From Streptomyces sp. NRRL F-525 (lineage in GTDB: Bacteria; Actinomycetota; Actinomycetes; Streptomycetales; Streptomycetaceae): DNA of 64,000 bases. Below are positions 32,918 through 41,620 of this stretch, one piece after another. Position 1 is the first letter of the stretch. The number at the start of each line of letters is the position of its first letter. Below the pieces are notes generated by a model. It ran no database searches. It saw only the letters and a program-made list of their open reading frames with translations, and was not told the DNA's origin. A program made the position numbers and the translations under genes. The stretch is taken from assembly GCF_000716605.1 (NCBI RefSeq), contig NZ_JNXE01000045.1, forward strand, positions 1 to 64,000, in the 5' to 3' direction.

Positions 32918-33100
32918 ATCAACTCCATACGTTACTCGTGCGGGCGAAATCCCGCGTAGCCCGGTGCGTCCGTTTGCGTCGCCCGGGTCACCGCCTCCAG
33001 AAACCGGCGGCGGGATACCTCGCAACGGGCAACGACCCCGCGCGCGTGCTGTCACGTAACTCGTTCGAGGCGAGGGTCCGACGTTTGCGAGACTGGGAAT

Positions 33101-34039
33101 GTGAGCAGCGCACCCCCCGCCCCCCGAGTCATCGCCGTCGTCGGACCGACCGCGGCCGGAAAGTCCGATCTGGGCGTCTTCCTGGCCCAGCGCCTAGGTG
33201 GCGAGGTCGTCAACGCCGACTCCATGCAGCTCTACCGAGGGATGGACATCGGCACCGCCAAGCTGACGCCCGAGGAGCGCGACGGCGTTCCGCACCACCT
33301 CCTGGACATCTGGGACGTGACGGTCACGGCGTCCGTCGCCGAGTACCAGCGGCTCGCCCGCGAGCGCATCGACGCCCTGCTCGCCGAAGGGCGCTGGCCG
33401 ATCCTGGTCGGCGGCTCTGGGCTGTACGTGCGCGCGGCCGTCGACAACCTGGAGTTCCCCGGCACCGACCCCGAGGTCCGGGCCCGCCTGGAGGAGGAGC
33501 TCGCCCTGCGCGGCTCCGGCGCCCTGCACGCCCGCCTGGCCGCCGCCGACCCCGAGGCCGCGCACGCGATCCTGCCGAGCAACGGCCGCCGTATCGTCCG
33601 CGCCCTGGAGGTCATCGAGATCACCGGCAAGCCCTTCACGGCCAACCTCCCGGGCCACGACTCGGTCTACGACACCGTCCAGATCGGCGTCGACGTGGCG
33701 CGCCCCGAGCTCGACGAGCGGATCGCGCGCCGGGTCGACCGGATGTGGGACGGGGGGCTCGTGGACGAGGTGCGGGAGCTGGAGGCGCGCGGGCTGCGCG
33801 AGGGGGTCACGGCGTCCCGTGCGCTCGGCTATCAGCAGGTGCTCGCGGCGCTCGCGGGGGAGTGTACGGAACAGGAGGCGCGCACGGAGACCGTCCGTGC
33901 CACCAAGCGCTTCGCGCGCCGTCAGGATTCGTGGTTCAGGCGCGATCCCCGGGTGCACTGGTTGAGTGGGGCTGCGGCGGATCTCACAGAACTGCCGCAC
34001 CTGGCACTGGCGTTGGTCGAACGACCGGTTACAGCCTGA
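33101..34039 (+). CDS. miaA: tRNA dimethylallyltransferase MiaA
   Basis: Enzyme of 312 residues that transfers the dimethylallyl group to A37 of tRNAs reading U-starting codons, the step before MiaB. P-loop VVGPTAAGKSDLG, then NADSMQLYRGMDIGTAKLTPEE, HHLLDIWDVT and the nucleotide-binding GGSGLYVRAAVD are all present. Start is GTG at 33101, 6 nt after GAGACT, suggesting a leaderless mRNA. Confidence 0.97.
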   Translation: MSSAPPAPRVIAVVGPTAAGKSDLGVFLAQRLGGEVVNADSMQLYRGMDIGTAKLTPEERDGVPHHLLDIWDVTVTASVAEYQRLARERIDALLAEGRWPILVGGSGLYVRAAVDNLEFPGTDPEVRARLEEELALRGSGALHARLAAADPEAAHAILPSNGRRIVRALEVIEITGKPFTANLPGHDSVYDTVQIGVDVARPELDERIARRVDRMWDGGLVDEVRELEARGLREGVTASRALGYQQVLAALAGECTEQEARTETVRATKRFARRQDSWFRRDPRVHWLSGAAADLTELPHLALALVERPVTA

Positions 34040-34147
34040 TCACGTCATGGCATCGGGACGCTCCGGCCGCCGTTCCGGCCTCCGGGGGCGTGCCATCATC
34101 GAGCTTCGATCGACCAAGTGGAGTCCGAGTTGGGAGGGCGCGTGGCG

Positions 34148-34648
34148 ATGGAGGCCGGCCCTCGCGACACCGCAGAAGGCATCGAGCAGGTCACCGCGGA
34201 CCGTGGTGAACCGGAAGAGGGCGACGACCGGCTGAGCCCGGACGGCCCGGACGAGATCCAGGGCGGCGTGACCGCCGACGGTCCCGGGCCCGACGAGATG
34301 TTCGCCGGTCCCGAGGTCGAGGTCGAGCTCCGCCCGCAGCGCCGTCTGCGGATCTGGCAGCTCGCCCCCATCGTGGCCCTGGCCGCGGTCGGCTCCCTGA
34401 TGTTCTCCTTCCCGCTCGCCTTCGACTTCGGCGACAGCGGGGCCGTGGTCGCCATGCTCGGCTTGCTCATCTGCTCGTGCGCGGCCGGCTGGGGCACGAC
34501 GGCCGCCCGCCGCGTCGGCTACACCTGGCCCGGCTTCCCGCAGCGCGGCTCCGGGCGCCGCCCGGACTGGCGGGTCGTCATCGCCTACGCCCTGATGGTC
34601 GCCGTGGTCGTGGTCCTGGCCGTGTGGCGCGTGGCCAGGCTCCGCTAG
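34148..34648 (+). CDS. small membrane protein of unknown function
   Basis: Protein of about 166 residues: a long acidic N-terminal half, then three hydrophobic helices (IWQLAPIVALAAVGSLMFSF, GAVVAMLGLLICSCAAGWG and VVIAYALMVAVVVVLAVW). I chose the ATG at 34148, 9 nt after GGGAGGG; upstream GTG codons sit too close to that site. It lies between miaA and dapF on the same strand. No family recognised. Confidence 0.72.
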   Translation: MEAGPRDTAEGIEQVTADRGEPEEGDDRLSPDGPDEIQGGVTADGPGPDEMFAGPEVEVELRPQRRLRIWQLAPIVALAAVGSLMFSFPLAFDFGDSGAVVAMLGLLICSCAAGWGTTAARRVGYTWPGFPQRGSGRRPDWRVVIAYALMVAVVVVLAVWRVARLR

Positions 34649-34720
34649 CCGCCGAGGTCCGTCACCGAGGTCGTCCACAGGGCTCGTCGGGTTGTCGTAG
34701 CCACCCCGTACGATCGAGGA

Positions 34721-35590
34721 ATGAGCACGCGGATCGCCTTCCTCAAGGGGCACGGCACGGAGAACGACTTCGTGATCGTCCCGGACCCCGAGAACGTCAT
34801 CGACCTCTCCCCGGCCGCCGTGGCCGCCCTGTGCGACCGCCGCGCGGGCATCGGCGGGGACGGCCTGCTGCACGTCGTGCGGTCCGCCGCGCACCCCGAG
34901 GCGCGGAACATGGCTGCCGAGGCGGAGTGGTTCATGGACTACCGCAACGGCGACGGTTCGGTCTCCGAGATGTGCGGCAACGGAGTGCGTGTGTTCGCGC
35001 GCTATCTCCAGCGCGCCGGACATGTGGCCGCAGGGGACATCGCGGTCGCCACGCGCGGCGGAGTCAAGACCGTCCACCTCTCCAAGGACGGCGATGTGAC
35101 CGTCGGCATGGGCAAGGCCCGCCTCCCCGAAGGGGATGTCAACGTGACTGTCGGCGACCGCAGTTGGCCCGCGCGGAACGTGAACATGGGCAACCCGCAC
35201 GCGGTCGCCTTCGTCGACGACCTCGCGCAGGCCGGCGACCTGCTCGCCCCGCCGCCCTTCAGCCCGGCCGAGGCCTACCCGGACGGGGTGAACGTGGAGT
35301 TCGTGGTCGACCGCGGCCCCGGACACGTCGCCATGCGCGTGTACGAGCGCGGCGCGGGCGAGACCCGCTCGTGCGGCACGGGCGCGTGCGCGGTCGCGGT
35401 GGCCGCCGCCCGGAGAGACGGCGCCGACCCGGCCGTCACCGGGACGCACGCGACGTACACCGTCGATGTGCCCGGCGGAACGCTGGTGATCACCGAGCGG
35501 CCCGACGGCCAGATCGAGATGACCGGTCCCGCGGTGATCGTCGCCGAGGGCGAGATCGATGCCGAGTGGCTGGAAAACGCCATCCGCTGA
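34721..35590 (+). CDS. dapF: diaminopimelate epimerase DapF
   Basis: Converts LL- to meso-diaminopimelate; in Streptomyces the LL form is used in peptidoglycan, so DapF mainly serves lysine synthesis. The 289-residue protein has the catalytic cysteine pair at C85 (EMCGNGVRVF) and C218 (RSCGTGACA), with KGHGTENDF at the N-terminus and NMGNPHAV in the middle. ATG follows TACGAT by 6 nt. Confidence 0.97.
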   Translation: MSTRIAFLKGHGTENDFVIVPDPENVIDLSPAAVAALCDRRAGIGGDGLLHVVRSAAHPEARNMAAEAEWFMDYRNGDGSVSEMCGNGVRVFARYLQRAGHVAAGDIAVATRGGVKTVHLSKDGDVTVGMGKARLPEGDVNVTVGDRSWPARNVNMGNPHAVAFVDDLAQAGDLLAPPPFSPAEAYPDGVNVEFVVDRGPGHVAMRVYERGAGETRSCGTGACAVAVAAARRDGADPAVTGTHATYTVDVPGGTLVITERPDGQIEMTGPAVIVAEGEIDAEWLENAIR

Positions 35591-35788
35591 ACGGGTGAAT
35601 CGCAATCATGGCCGCTCCGGACGCCCTGATCCGAAGCCTCCGACGTCCGGCGCGGCTGGAAACCACGGTTGACCTGATATGCCGTGGCGCAAAACCGTAA
35701 ACCTGCCGACCTTCGCTCGAATGGGTGATCCGTTTCACGCTCGGCGAGAGGCGGTCAGTCGCACGTGGTGGGCTCGGTAGCATCAAGC

Positions 35789-35854
35789 ACCGGCCCGGAC
35801 GGGGGATCGAAGATCCCCTGAGCCGAGTACGCCATGGGGCACCCGTCCGCCGGT
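35789..35854 (+). ncRNA. structured 5' leader before the RSH gene
   Basis: ACCGG (35789-35793) pairs with CCGGT (35850-35854), GGACGGG (35797-35803) with CCCGTCC (35842-35848) across a small internal loop, and inside them GGATC-GAA-GATCC (from 35804) forms a further hairpin. A -10-like TAGCAT (35778-35783) would start the RNA almost exactly at this element. The structure ends 9 nt before the GGAGGTG ribosome site of the RSH gene. I cannot match it to a known riboswitch class. Confidence 0.5.
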
Positions 35855-35873
35855 CAAGCAGCCGGAGGTGCCC

Positions 35874-38027
35874 ATGAGTGCGGAGGCCACGAACCCTGCG
35901 AGCCCAGGCCCTGTGATCAACACAGTGCCCCGCAGGAAGGCCCGCCCCCGGATCGACCTGCGCCGGCTCGGCCGGGCCGCCCTGCTCGGCCCCGCCGCCC
36001 GCGACCGGCTGCCCGACGCCATCGGCCATGTCGCCGAGGCGCATCGCGCCCACTATCCCGACGCCGACCTCGAACCGCTGCGCCGCGCCTGGGTCCTGGC
36101 CGAGTCCTCGCACCGCGGCCAGATGCGCAAGAGCGGCGAGCCGTACATCACGCACCCCCTCGCCGTCACCCTGATCCTCGCCGAACTCGGCGCGGAGACA
36201 ACGACGTTGACGGCCTCCCTGCTCCACGACACCGTCGAGGACACGGAAGTGACCCTCGATCAGGTCGGCGAGGAGTTCGGCGCCGAGGTGCGCTATCTCG
36301 TCGACGGCGTCACGAAGTTGGAGAAGGTCGACTACGGGGCCGCGGCCGAGCCGGAGACCTTCCGCAAGATGCTCGTCGCCACCGGCAGCGACGTCCGTGT
36401 GATGTCGATCAAACTCGCCGACCGCCTGCACAACATGCGCACCCTGGGCGTGATGCGCCCCGAGAAGCAGGCCCGCATCGCCAAGGTCACCCGGGACGTC
36501 CTCATCCCGCTCGCCGAACGGCTCGGCGTCCAGGCGCTCAAGACCGAACTGGAAGACCTGGTCTTCGCGATCCTCCACCCCGAGGAGTACGACCACACGC
36601 GCGAGTTGATCGTCGACAACGCCTCCCGCGCGGACGACCCGCTCGCCGAGGTCACCGACGAGGTACGCACCGTCCTGCGCGACGCCGACATCCAGGCCGA
36701 AGTCCTCATCAGGCCACGGCACTTCGTCTCCGTGCACCGCGTCGCCCGCAAGCGCGGCCGGCTGCGCGGCGCCGACTTCGGCCGCCTCCTGGTGCTCGTG
36801 AACGAGGACGCGGACTGTTACGGCGTCCTCGGCGAACTGCACACCTGTCTGAAGCCGGTGGTCTCGGAGTTCAAGGACTTCATCGCCGTACCCAAGTTCA
36901 ACCTGTACCAGTCGCTGCACACCGCCGTCGCCCACACGGACGGCCAGGTCGTCGAAGTCCTCATCCGCACCCACCAGATGCACAAGGTCGCCGAGGCCGG
37001 CGTCATCGCGCTCGGCAATCCCTACGCTCCTCCTTCGGAGGAGCAACAGGCCGCGAACGACGGTGAGCGCGCCGACCCCACCCGGCCCGGCTGGCTCTCC
37101 CGCCTCCTCGACTGGCAGGAGGGCGCGCCCGACCCCGACACCTTCTGGTCGACGCTCCGCGAGGACCTCGCCCAGGACCGCGAGATCACCGTGTACCGGC
37201 CCGACGGCGGCACGTTGGGCCTGCCCGACGGCGCGACCTGTGTGGACGCCGCGTACGCGCAGTACGGCGAGGACGCCCACGCCTGCATCGGCGCCCGCGT
37301 CAACGGCCGTCTGGCGACCCTCAGCACGGCTCTGAAGGACGGCGACACCGTCCAGCTCCTCATGGGCCAGGACGTGGCCTCCGAGCCTTCCAGGGAGTGG
37401 CTGGAGCACGCGCACACGCCCGCCGCCCGGATCGCCATCCAGCGGTGGATCGCGGCGCATCCGGCGACCGGTGACGGGCAGGGCGCGCAGGCGAACGAGG
37501 CGGCGCAGAGCGTCCGTTCGGCGCCCCCCGCCTCCGAAGACACCCCTGGCACCGCGAACACCGGGGACGCCCCCGCCACCCCGGTCGTCGACCAGCCCGG
37601 CGCGACCGTACGGCTCGCGGGCTGCTGCACACCCGTACCGCCCGACGAGGTCACCGGATTCTCGGTACGCGGTGGTGTCGTGACCGTCCACCGCGTGGAG
37701 TGCAGCGCGGTGGCGCACATGAAGAGCGTGGGGCGCGCGGAGGTCGGAGTGCGCTGGGGCGACACCACCGAGTGCCGGGTCACGCTGGTAGCCGAATCGT
37801 TCGGCCGCCCGCATCTCCTCGCCGACCTCACCGAAGCGATCGCCCTGGAGGGCGCGGAAATCGTCTCGGCGACGGTCGAACCCCCGACCCAGCAACGCGT
37901 CCGCCACACCTACACCCTCCAACTCCCGGACGCTGCCCACCTCCTGACGCTCATGAGGGCGATGCGCAACGTTCCCGGCGTCTACGACGTGAGCCGCGCG
38001 CAGCACCACAACACGGCGGCGTTCTGA
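35874..38027 (+). CDS. rshA: RelA/SpoT homologue (ppGpp synthetase/hydrolase family, RshA-like)
   Basis: Long RSH protein of 717 residues that makes or degrades (p)ppGpp. Hydrolase HD domain: RGQMRKSGEPYITHPLAV, TASLLHDTVEDTEV (HDxxED) and IKLADRLHNMRTLG. Synthetase region: RPRHFVSVHR..., PKFNLYQSLHTAV and VEVLIRT. Then a TGS domain (EITVYRPDGGTLGLPDGATCVDAAYAQY), a zinc-finger-like region with adjacent cysteines (GCCTPVPPDEV) and a C-terminal ACT domain. In the synthetase the conserved Arg after the metal-binding Asp region (VRAVR in RelA) is replaced (GADFGRLLVLV), so synthetase activity may be altered. It matches the second RSH gene known in streptomycetes. ATG 35874 follows GGAGGTG. Confidence 0.9.
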   Translation: MSAEATNPASPGPVINTVPRRKARPRIDLRRLGRAALLGPAARDRLPDAIGHVAEAHRAHYPDADLEPLRRAWVLAESSHRGQMRKSGEPYITHPLAVTLILAELGAETTTLTASLLHDTVEDTEVTLDQVGEEFGAEVRYLVDGVTKLEKVDYGAAAEPETFRKMLVATGSDVRVMSIKLADRLHNMRTLGVMRPEKQARIAKVTRDVLIPLAERLGVQALKTELEDLVFAILHPEEYDHTRELIVDNASRADDPLAEVTDEVRTVLRDADIQAEVLIRPRHFVSVHRVARKRGRLRGADFGRLLVLVNEDADCYGVLGELHTCLKPVVSEFKDFIAVPKFNLYQSLHTAVAHTDGQVVEVLIRTHQMHKVAEAGVIALGNPYAPPSEEQQAANDGERADPTRPGWLSRLLDWQEGAPDPDTFWSTLREDLAQDREITVYRPDGGTLGLPDGATCVDAAYAQYGEDAHACIGARVNGRLATLSTALKDGDTVQLLMGQDVASEPSREWLEHAHTPAARIAIQRWIAAHPATGDGQGAQANEAAQSVRSAPPASEDTPGTANTGDAPATPVVDQPGATVRLAGCCTPVPPDEVTGFSVRGGVVTVHRVECSAVAHMKSVGRAEVGVRWGDTTECRVTLVAESFGRPHLLADLTEAIALEGAEIVSATVEPPTQQRVRHTYTLQLPDAAHLLTLMRAMRNVPGVYDVSRAQHHNTAAF

Positions 38028-38174
38028 GGGGGCGCGGGCTTCGCCACAGGCCTGCTGAGGGACGCGTCCGGGGTGAGCGGCCCCGTCCTCCGAGACACGC
38101 GCCAACCTGAAGGGGCCCGGCCCGCTGAAGCGCGCTTGACTTGAGTGCCCTTGACGCGCCCGGAAGGCAGCGCC

Positions 38175-38242
38175 CTGAAAGCCCGCGCGGACCTGCGCCC
38201 CCGGCACTCTGAAAGCCCGCGCCGGCCCGCGCCCCCGGCGCG
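38175..38242. repeat. 34 bp tandem duplication upstream of the M1 peptidase gene
   Basis: Two imperfect 34 bp units, both starting CTGAAAGCCCGCGC and containing GCGCCCCCGGC, sit head to tail in the 308 bp gap between the RSH gene and the peptidase gene. No gene is apparent in the gap. Confidence 0.5.
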
Positions 38243-38335
38243 CCGAGGACCCCGTGGCCCCCGGGAGGACCCCGTTCGAGTGGCCCGGGCGCGAGTCGTC
38301 GCCGTAGGGCACGCGCGCGCTGGTAGCGGTGGGGC

Positions 38336-39865
38336 ATGCTGCTCACCCCCCGCACCGGCACGACCGGCAACGGCATCCCCCGCACCGGCTCCGGTGATCC
38401 GGCTCCCCGGTCGCGCACCAGGAACTCCCGACGGTTGAAGGCGGCGCTGCTCGCCTCCGCCGTGTCCGTCTGCCTCGTCGCCGCGAGCGCGCCGCCCACG
38501 CCCCTGGGCGTCGGTGACCGTCTCTTCCCGACGCTGGGCAACCCGGGCTACGACGTGGCGTCGTACGACCTCTCGTTCACGTATCCCGGCAGCAACAGCA
38601 AGCCGCTTCAGGCCGTCACCACGATCGACGCGTGGACGACCGAGAGGCTGGACCGGATCAACCTCGACTTCGCGCACGGGACGGTCGACTCGGTCGAGGT
38701 CGACGGGCGGCCCGCCACCTTCGCCAGTGCTGACGAGGACCTGGTCGTGACCCCGGAGAGGGCGATTTCCGCGGGGAGCTGGACGCGGATCACCGTCCGG
38801 CACACCAGCGACCCCGTGTCCGCCAAGGGCCAGGACGGCGGCTGGGTGCGCACCAAGGACGGGCTCGCGATGGCCAACCAGGCCGACGCCGCGCACTTGG
38901 TGTTCCCGTGCAACGACCATCCCTCCGACAAGGCGATGTTCACCATCAGGGTCACCGCCCCCAACGCCTACACGGCCGTCGCCAACGGACTCCCGGCCGG
39001 CGTCGACAAGGTCGGCGGGAACACCACCTGGACGTACCGCACCCAGCACCCCATGGCCACCGAACTCGCCCAGGTGTCCATCGGCCGCTCCGCCGTGCTG
39101 CACCGCACCGGACCGCACGACCTGCCGATGCGGGACGTCGTACCAGCCAAGGACGTCAAGCAGCTCGAACCGTGGCTCAAGAAGACCCCCGACCAGATCG
39201 CCTGGATGGAGAGCAAGGTCGGCCGGTACCCCTTCGAGACGTACGGGCTGCTCATGGCCGACGCGTCCACCGGCTTCGAGCTTGAGACCCAGACGATCTC
39301 TCTCTTCGAGAGAGATCTCTTCACCGAGCCCGCCTACCCCAAGTGGTACGTCGAGTCGATCATGGTGCACGAACTCTCCCACCAGTGGTTCGGCGACAGC
39401 GTCAGCCCCCGCACCTGGTCCGACCTGTGGCTCAATGAGGGACACGCCACCTGGTACGAGGAGCTGTACGCCGAGGAGAAGGCGCACCGGCCCATGGAGA
39501 CACGCATGAAGGCGGCCTACGCGGCCTCCGACGGCTGGCGCGCCGCAGGCGGACCGCCCGCACTCCCCAAGGCGCCCGCGCCGGGCCAGAAGATCAGCAT
39601 CTTCCGCCCCAGCGTCTACGACGGCGCCGCCCTGGCCCTCTACGCCCTGCGCCAGGAGATCGGCCGCCCGGCCTTCGAACGCCTGGAGCGCACCTGGGTG
39701 AACATCCACCGGGACGGCACGGCCACCACCGCCGACTTCGAGGAACTCGCCTCCGCGATCTCCGGCCGCGACCTGAGCGACTTCTTCCAGGCCTGGCTCT
39801 ACGGCGAGAAGACCCCGCCGATGCCGGGTCACCCGGACTGGAAGTCGCAGGCACCGGTGAAGTAG
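38336..39865 (+). CDS. secreted M1-family zinc metallopeptidase
   Basis: Aminopeptidase-type enzyme of 509 residues. A basic N-terminus and the hydrophobic segment LKAALLASAVSVCLVAASA form a signal peptide. Zinc site: H345-ELS-H349 in VHELSHQWFGD and E368 in LNEGHATWYEE, spaced 18 residues apart as in M1 peptidases. The exopeptidase GXMEN motif is replaced by DASTGFELETQTIS, as in many streptomycete secreted members. It probably trims extracellular peptides. Confidence 0.9.
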   Translation: MLLTPRTGTTGNGIPRTGSGDPAPRSRTRNSRRLKAALLASAVSVCLVAASAPPTPLGVGDRLFPTLGNPGYDVASYDLSFTYPGSNSKPLQAVTTIDAWTTERLDRINLDFAHGTVDSVEVDGRPATFASADEDLVVTPERAISAGSWTRITVRHTSDPVSAKGQDGGWVRTKDGLAMANQADAAHLVFPCNDHPSDKAMFTIRVTAPNAYTAVANGLPAGVDKVGGNTTWTYRTQHPMATELAQVSIGRSAVLHRTGPHDLPMRDVVPAKDVKQLEPWLKKTPDQIAWMESKVGRYPFETYGLLMADASTGFELETQTISLFERDLFTEPAYPKWYVESIMVHELSHQWFGDSVSPRTWSDLWLNEGHATWYEELYAEEKAHRPMETRMKAAYAASDGWRAAGGPPALPKAPAPGQKISIFRPSVYDGAALALYALRQEIGRPAFERLERTWVNIHRDGTATTADFEELASAISGRDLSDFFQAWLYGEKTPPMPGHPDWKSQAPVK

Positions 39866-40032
39866 GCCGGTCACGGGCAGTAAATAAGGCAGTGACGTGG
39901 CGATCCGCGCCGTGCGACCATCTTCAGGTCGGCGGCGCGGGTCACCGGGGTCACATCCGGCAGCCACCGGGAATCTCCGGAGGCGCTCGCACGTTATGAC
40001 CTTTGCAGGAATCCCATCGACGTAAGGACCCA

Positions 40033-41526
40033 ATGACCTCCTCTTCTTCCCCTTCCCAGGACACTGAGCGCTTGGCGCACGCCTACCCCGAAGGTCTTCG
40101 GGCCGATGCCCTGATGGAAGAGGACGTCGCCTGGAGCCACGAGATCGACGGAGAGCGGGACGGCGACCAGTTCGACCGCTCCGAGCGCGCGGCCCTGCGC
40201 CGTGTCGCCGGCCTCTCCACCGAGCTCGAGGACGTCACCGAGGTCGAGTACCGACAGCTCCGCCTGGAGCGCGTCGTACTCGTCGGCGTCTGGACCACGG
40301 GCACGGTGCAGGACGCGGACAACTCGCTCGCCGAGCTGGCCGCCCTCGCGGAGACCGCGGGCGCGCTCGTGCTCGACGGTGTCGTCCAGCGCCGCGACAA
40401 GCCGGACGCTGCCACCTACATCGGTTCCGGCAAGGCCAACGAACTGCGGGACATCGTCCTGGAGACCGGCGCCGACACCGTCATCTGCGACGGCGAGCTC
40501 AGCCCGGGCCAGCTGATCCACCTCGAAGACGTCGTCAAGGTCAAGGTCATCGACCGTACGGCCCTGATCCTCGACATCTTCGCCCAGCACGCCAAGTCCC
40601 GGGAGGGCAAGGCGCAGGTGGCGCTCGCGCAGATGCAGTACATGCTGCCGAGGCTGCGCGGCTGGGGTCAGTCGCTGTCCCGTCAGATGGGCGGCGGCTC
40701 GGGCGGCGGCCTCGCCACCCGTGGTCCCGGTGAGACCAAGATCGAGACGGACCGGCGTCGTATCCGCGAGAAGATGGCGAAGATGCGCCGGGAGATCGCG
40801 GACATGAAGACGGGCCGCGACATCAAGCGCCAGGAGCGTCGTCGCCACAAGGTGCCCTCGGTCGCGATCGCCGGTTACACCAACGCTGGAAAGTCGTCCC
40901 TGCTCAACCGCCTCACGGGCGCGGGCGTGCTGGTCGAGAACGCGCTGTTCGCGACCCTCGACCCGACCGTGCGCCGGGCCGAGACCCCGGGCGGACGGCT
41001 GTACACGCTGGTCGACACCGTCGGGTTCGTCCGGCACCTGCCGCACCACCTGGTCGAGGCGTTCCGCTCCACGATGGAGGAGGTCGGCGACGCCGACCTG
41101 ATCCTGCACGTGGTGGACGGTTCGCACCCGGTCCCGGAGGAGCAGCTGGCCGCCGTACGCGAGGTGATCCGGGATGTCGGCGCCACGAAGGTGCCCGAGA
41201 TCGTGATCATCAACAAGGCGGACGCGGCGGACCCGTTGACGCTCCAGCGGCTGATGCGGAACGAGAAGCGCTCCATCGCCGTCTCGGCCCGCACCGGCCA
41301 GGGCATCGCCGAGCTGCTCGCGCTCATCGACAGCGAACTGCCGCGCCCCTCGGTCGAGATCGAGGCGCTCGTGCCGTACACCCACGGCAAGCTGGTCGCC
41401 CGCGCCCACTCCGAGGGCGAGGTGATCTCCGAGGAGCACACCCCGGAGGGCACCCAGCTCAAGGTCCGGGTGCACGAGGAACTGGCGGCGGAACTCGCGC
41501 CGTACGTCCCGGCACCGCTGGCCTGA
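40033..41526 (+). CDS. hflX: GTPase HflX
   Basis: Ribosome-associated GTPase of 497 residues, known in the family to split stalled ribosomes under stress. The HflX N-domain (YIGSGKANELRDIVLETGADTVICDGELSPGQ) and glycine-rich linker (GGGSGGGLATRGPGETKIETDRRRIREK) precede the G domain: G1 at residues 281-288 (GYTNAGKS), DTVGFVRHLPHHLVEAF (G3 region) and NKADAAD (G4). The ATG at 40033 follows GTAAGGA; an upstream TTG adds ten poor residues. Confidence 0.96.
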   Translation: MTSSSSPSQDTERLAHAYPEGLRADALMEEDVAWSHEIDGERDGDQFDRSERAALRRVAGLSTELEDVTEVEYRQLRLERVVLVGVWTTGTVQDADNSLAELAALAETAGALVLDGVVQRRDKPDAATYIGSGKANELRDIVLETGADTVICDGELSPGQLIHLEDVVKVKVIDRTALILDIFAQHAKSREGKAQVALAQMQYMLPRLRGWGQSLSRQMGGGSGGGLATRGPGETKIETDRRRIREKMAKMRREIADMKTGRDIKRQERRRHKVPSVAIAGYTNAGKSSLLNRLTGAGVLVENALFATLDPTVRRAETPGGRLYTLVDTVGFVRHLPHHLVEAFRSTMEEVGDADLILHVVDGSHPVPEEQLAAVREVIRDVGATKVPEIVIINKADAADPLTLQRLMRNEKRSIAVSARTGQGIAELLALIDSELPRPSVEIEALVPYTHGKLVARAHSEGEVISEEHTPEGTQLKVRVHEELAAELAPYVPAPLA

Positions 41527-41556
41527 CGGTCGTAGCACTGCAAGGTCACGGCAAGT

Positions 41557-41600
41557 CCGAAGGCCCGCCCCCAACTCTCTTCCCGGGGGCGGGCCTTCGG
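41557..41600. terminator. perfect 16 bp bidirectional terminator after hflX
   Basis: CCGAAGGCCCGCCCCC (41557-41572) pairs perfectly with 41585-41600 across a 12 nt loop, between the convergent hflX and protease genes. Confidence 0.92.
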
Positions 41601-41620
41601 CGTGCACGCGTGCGTGCGGG

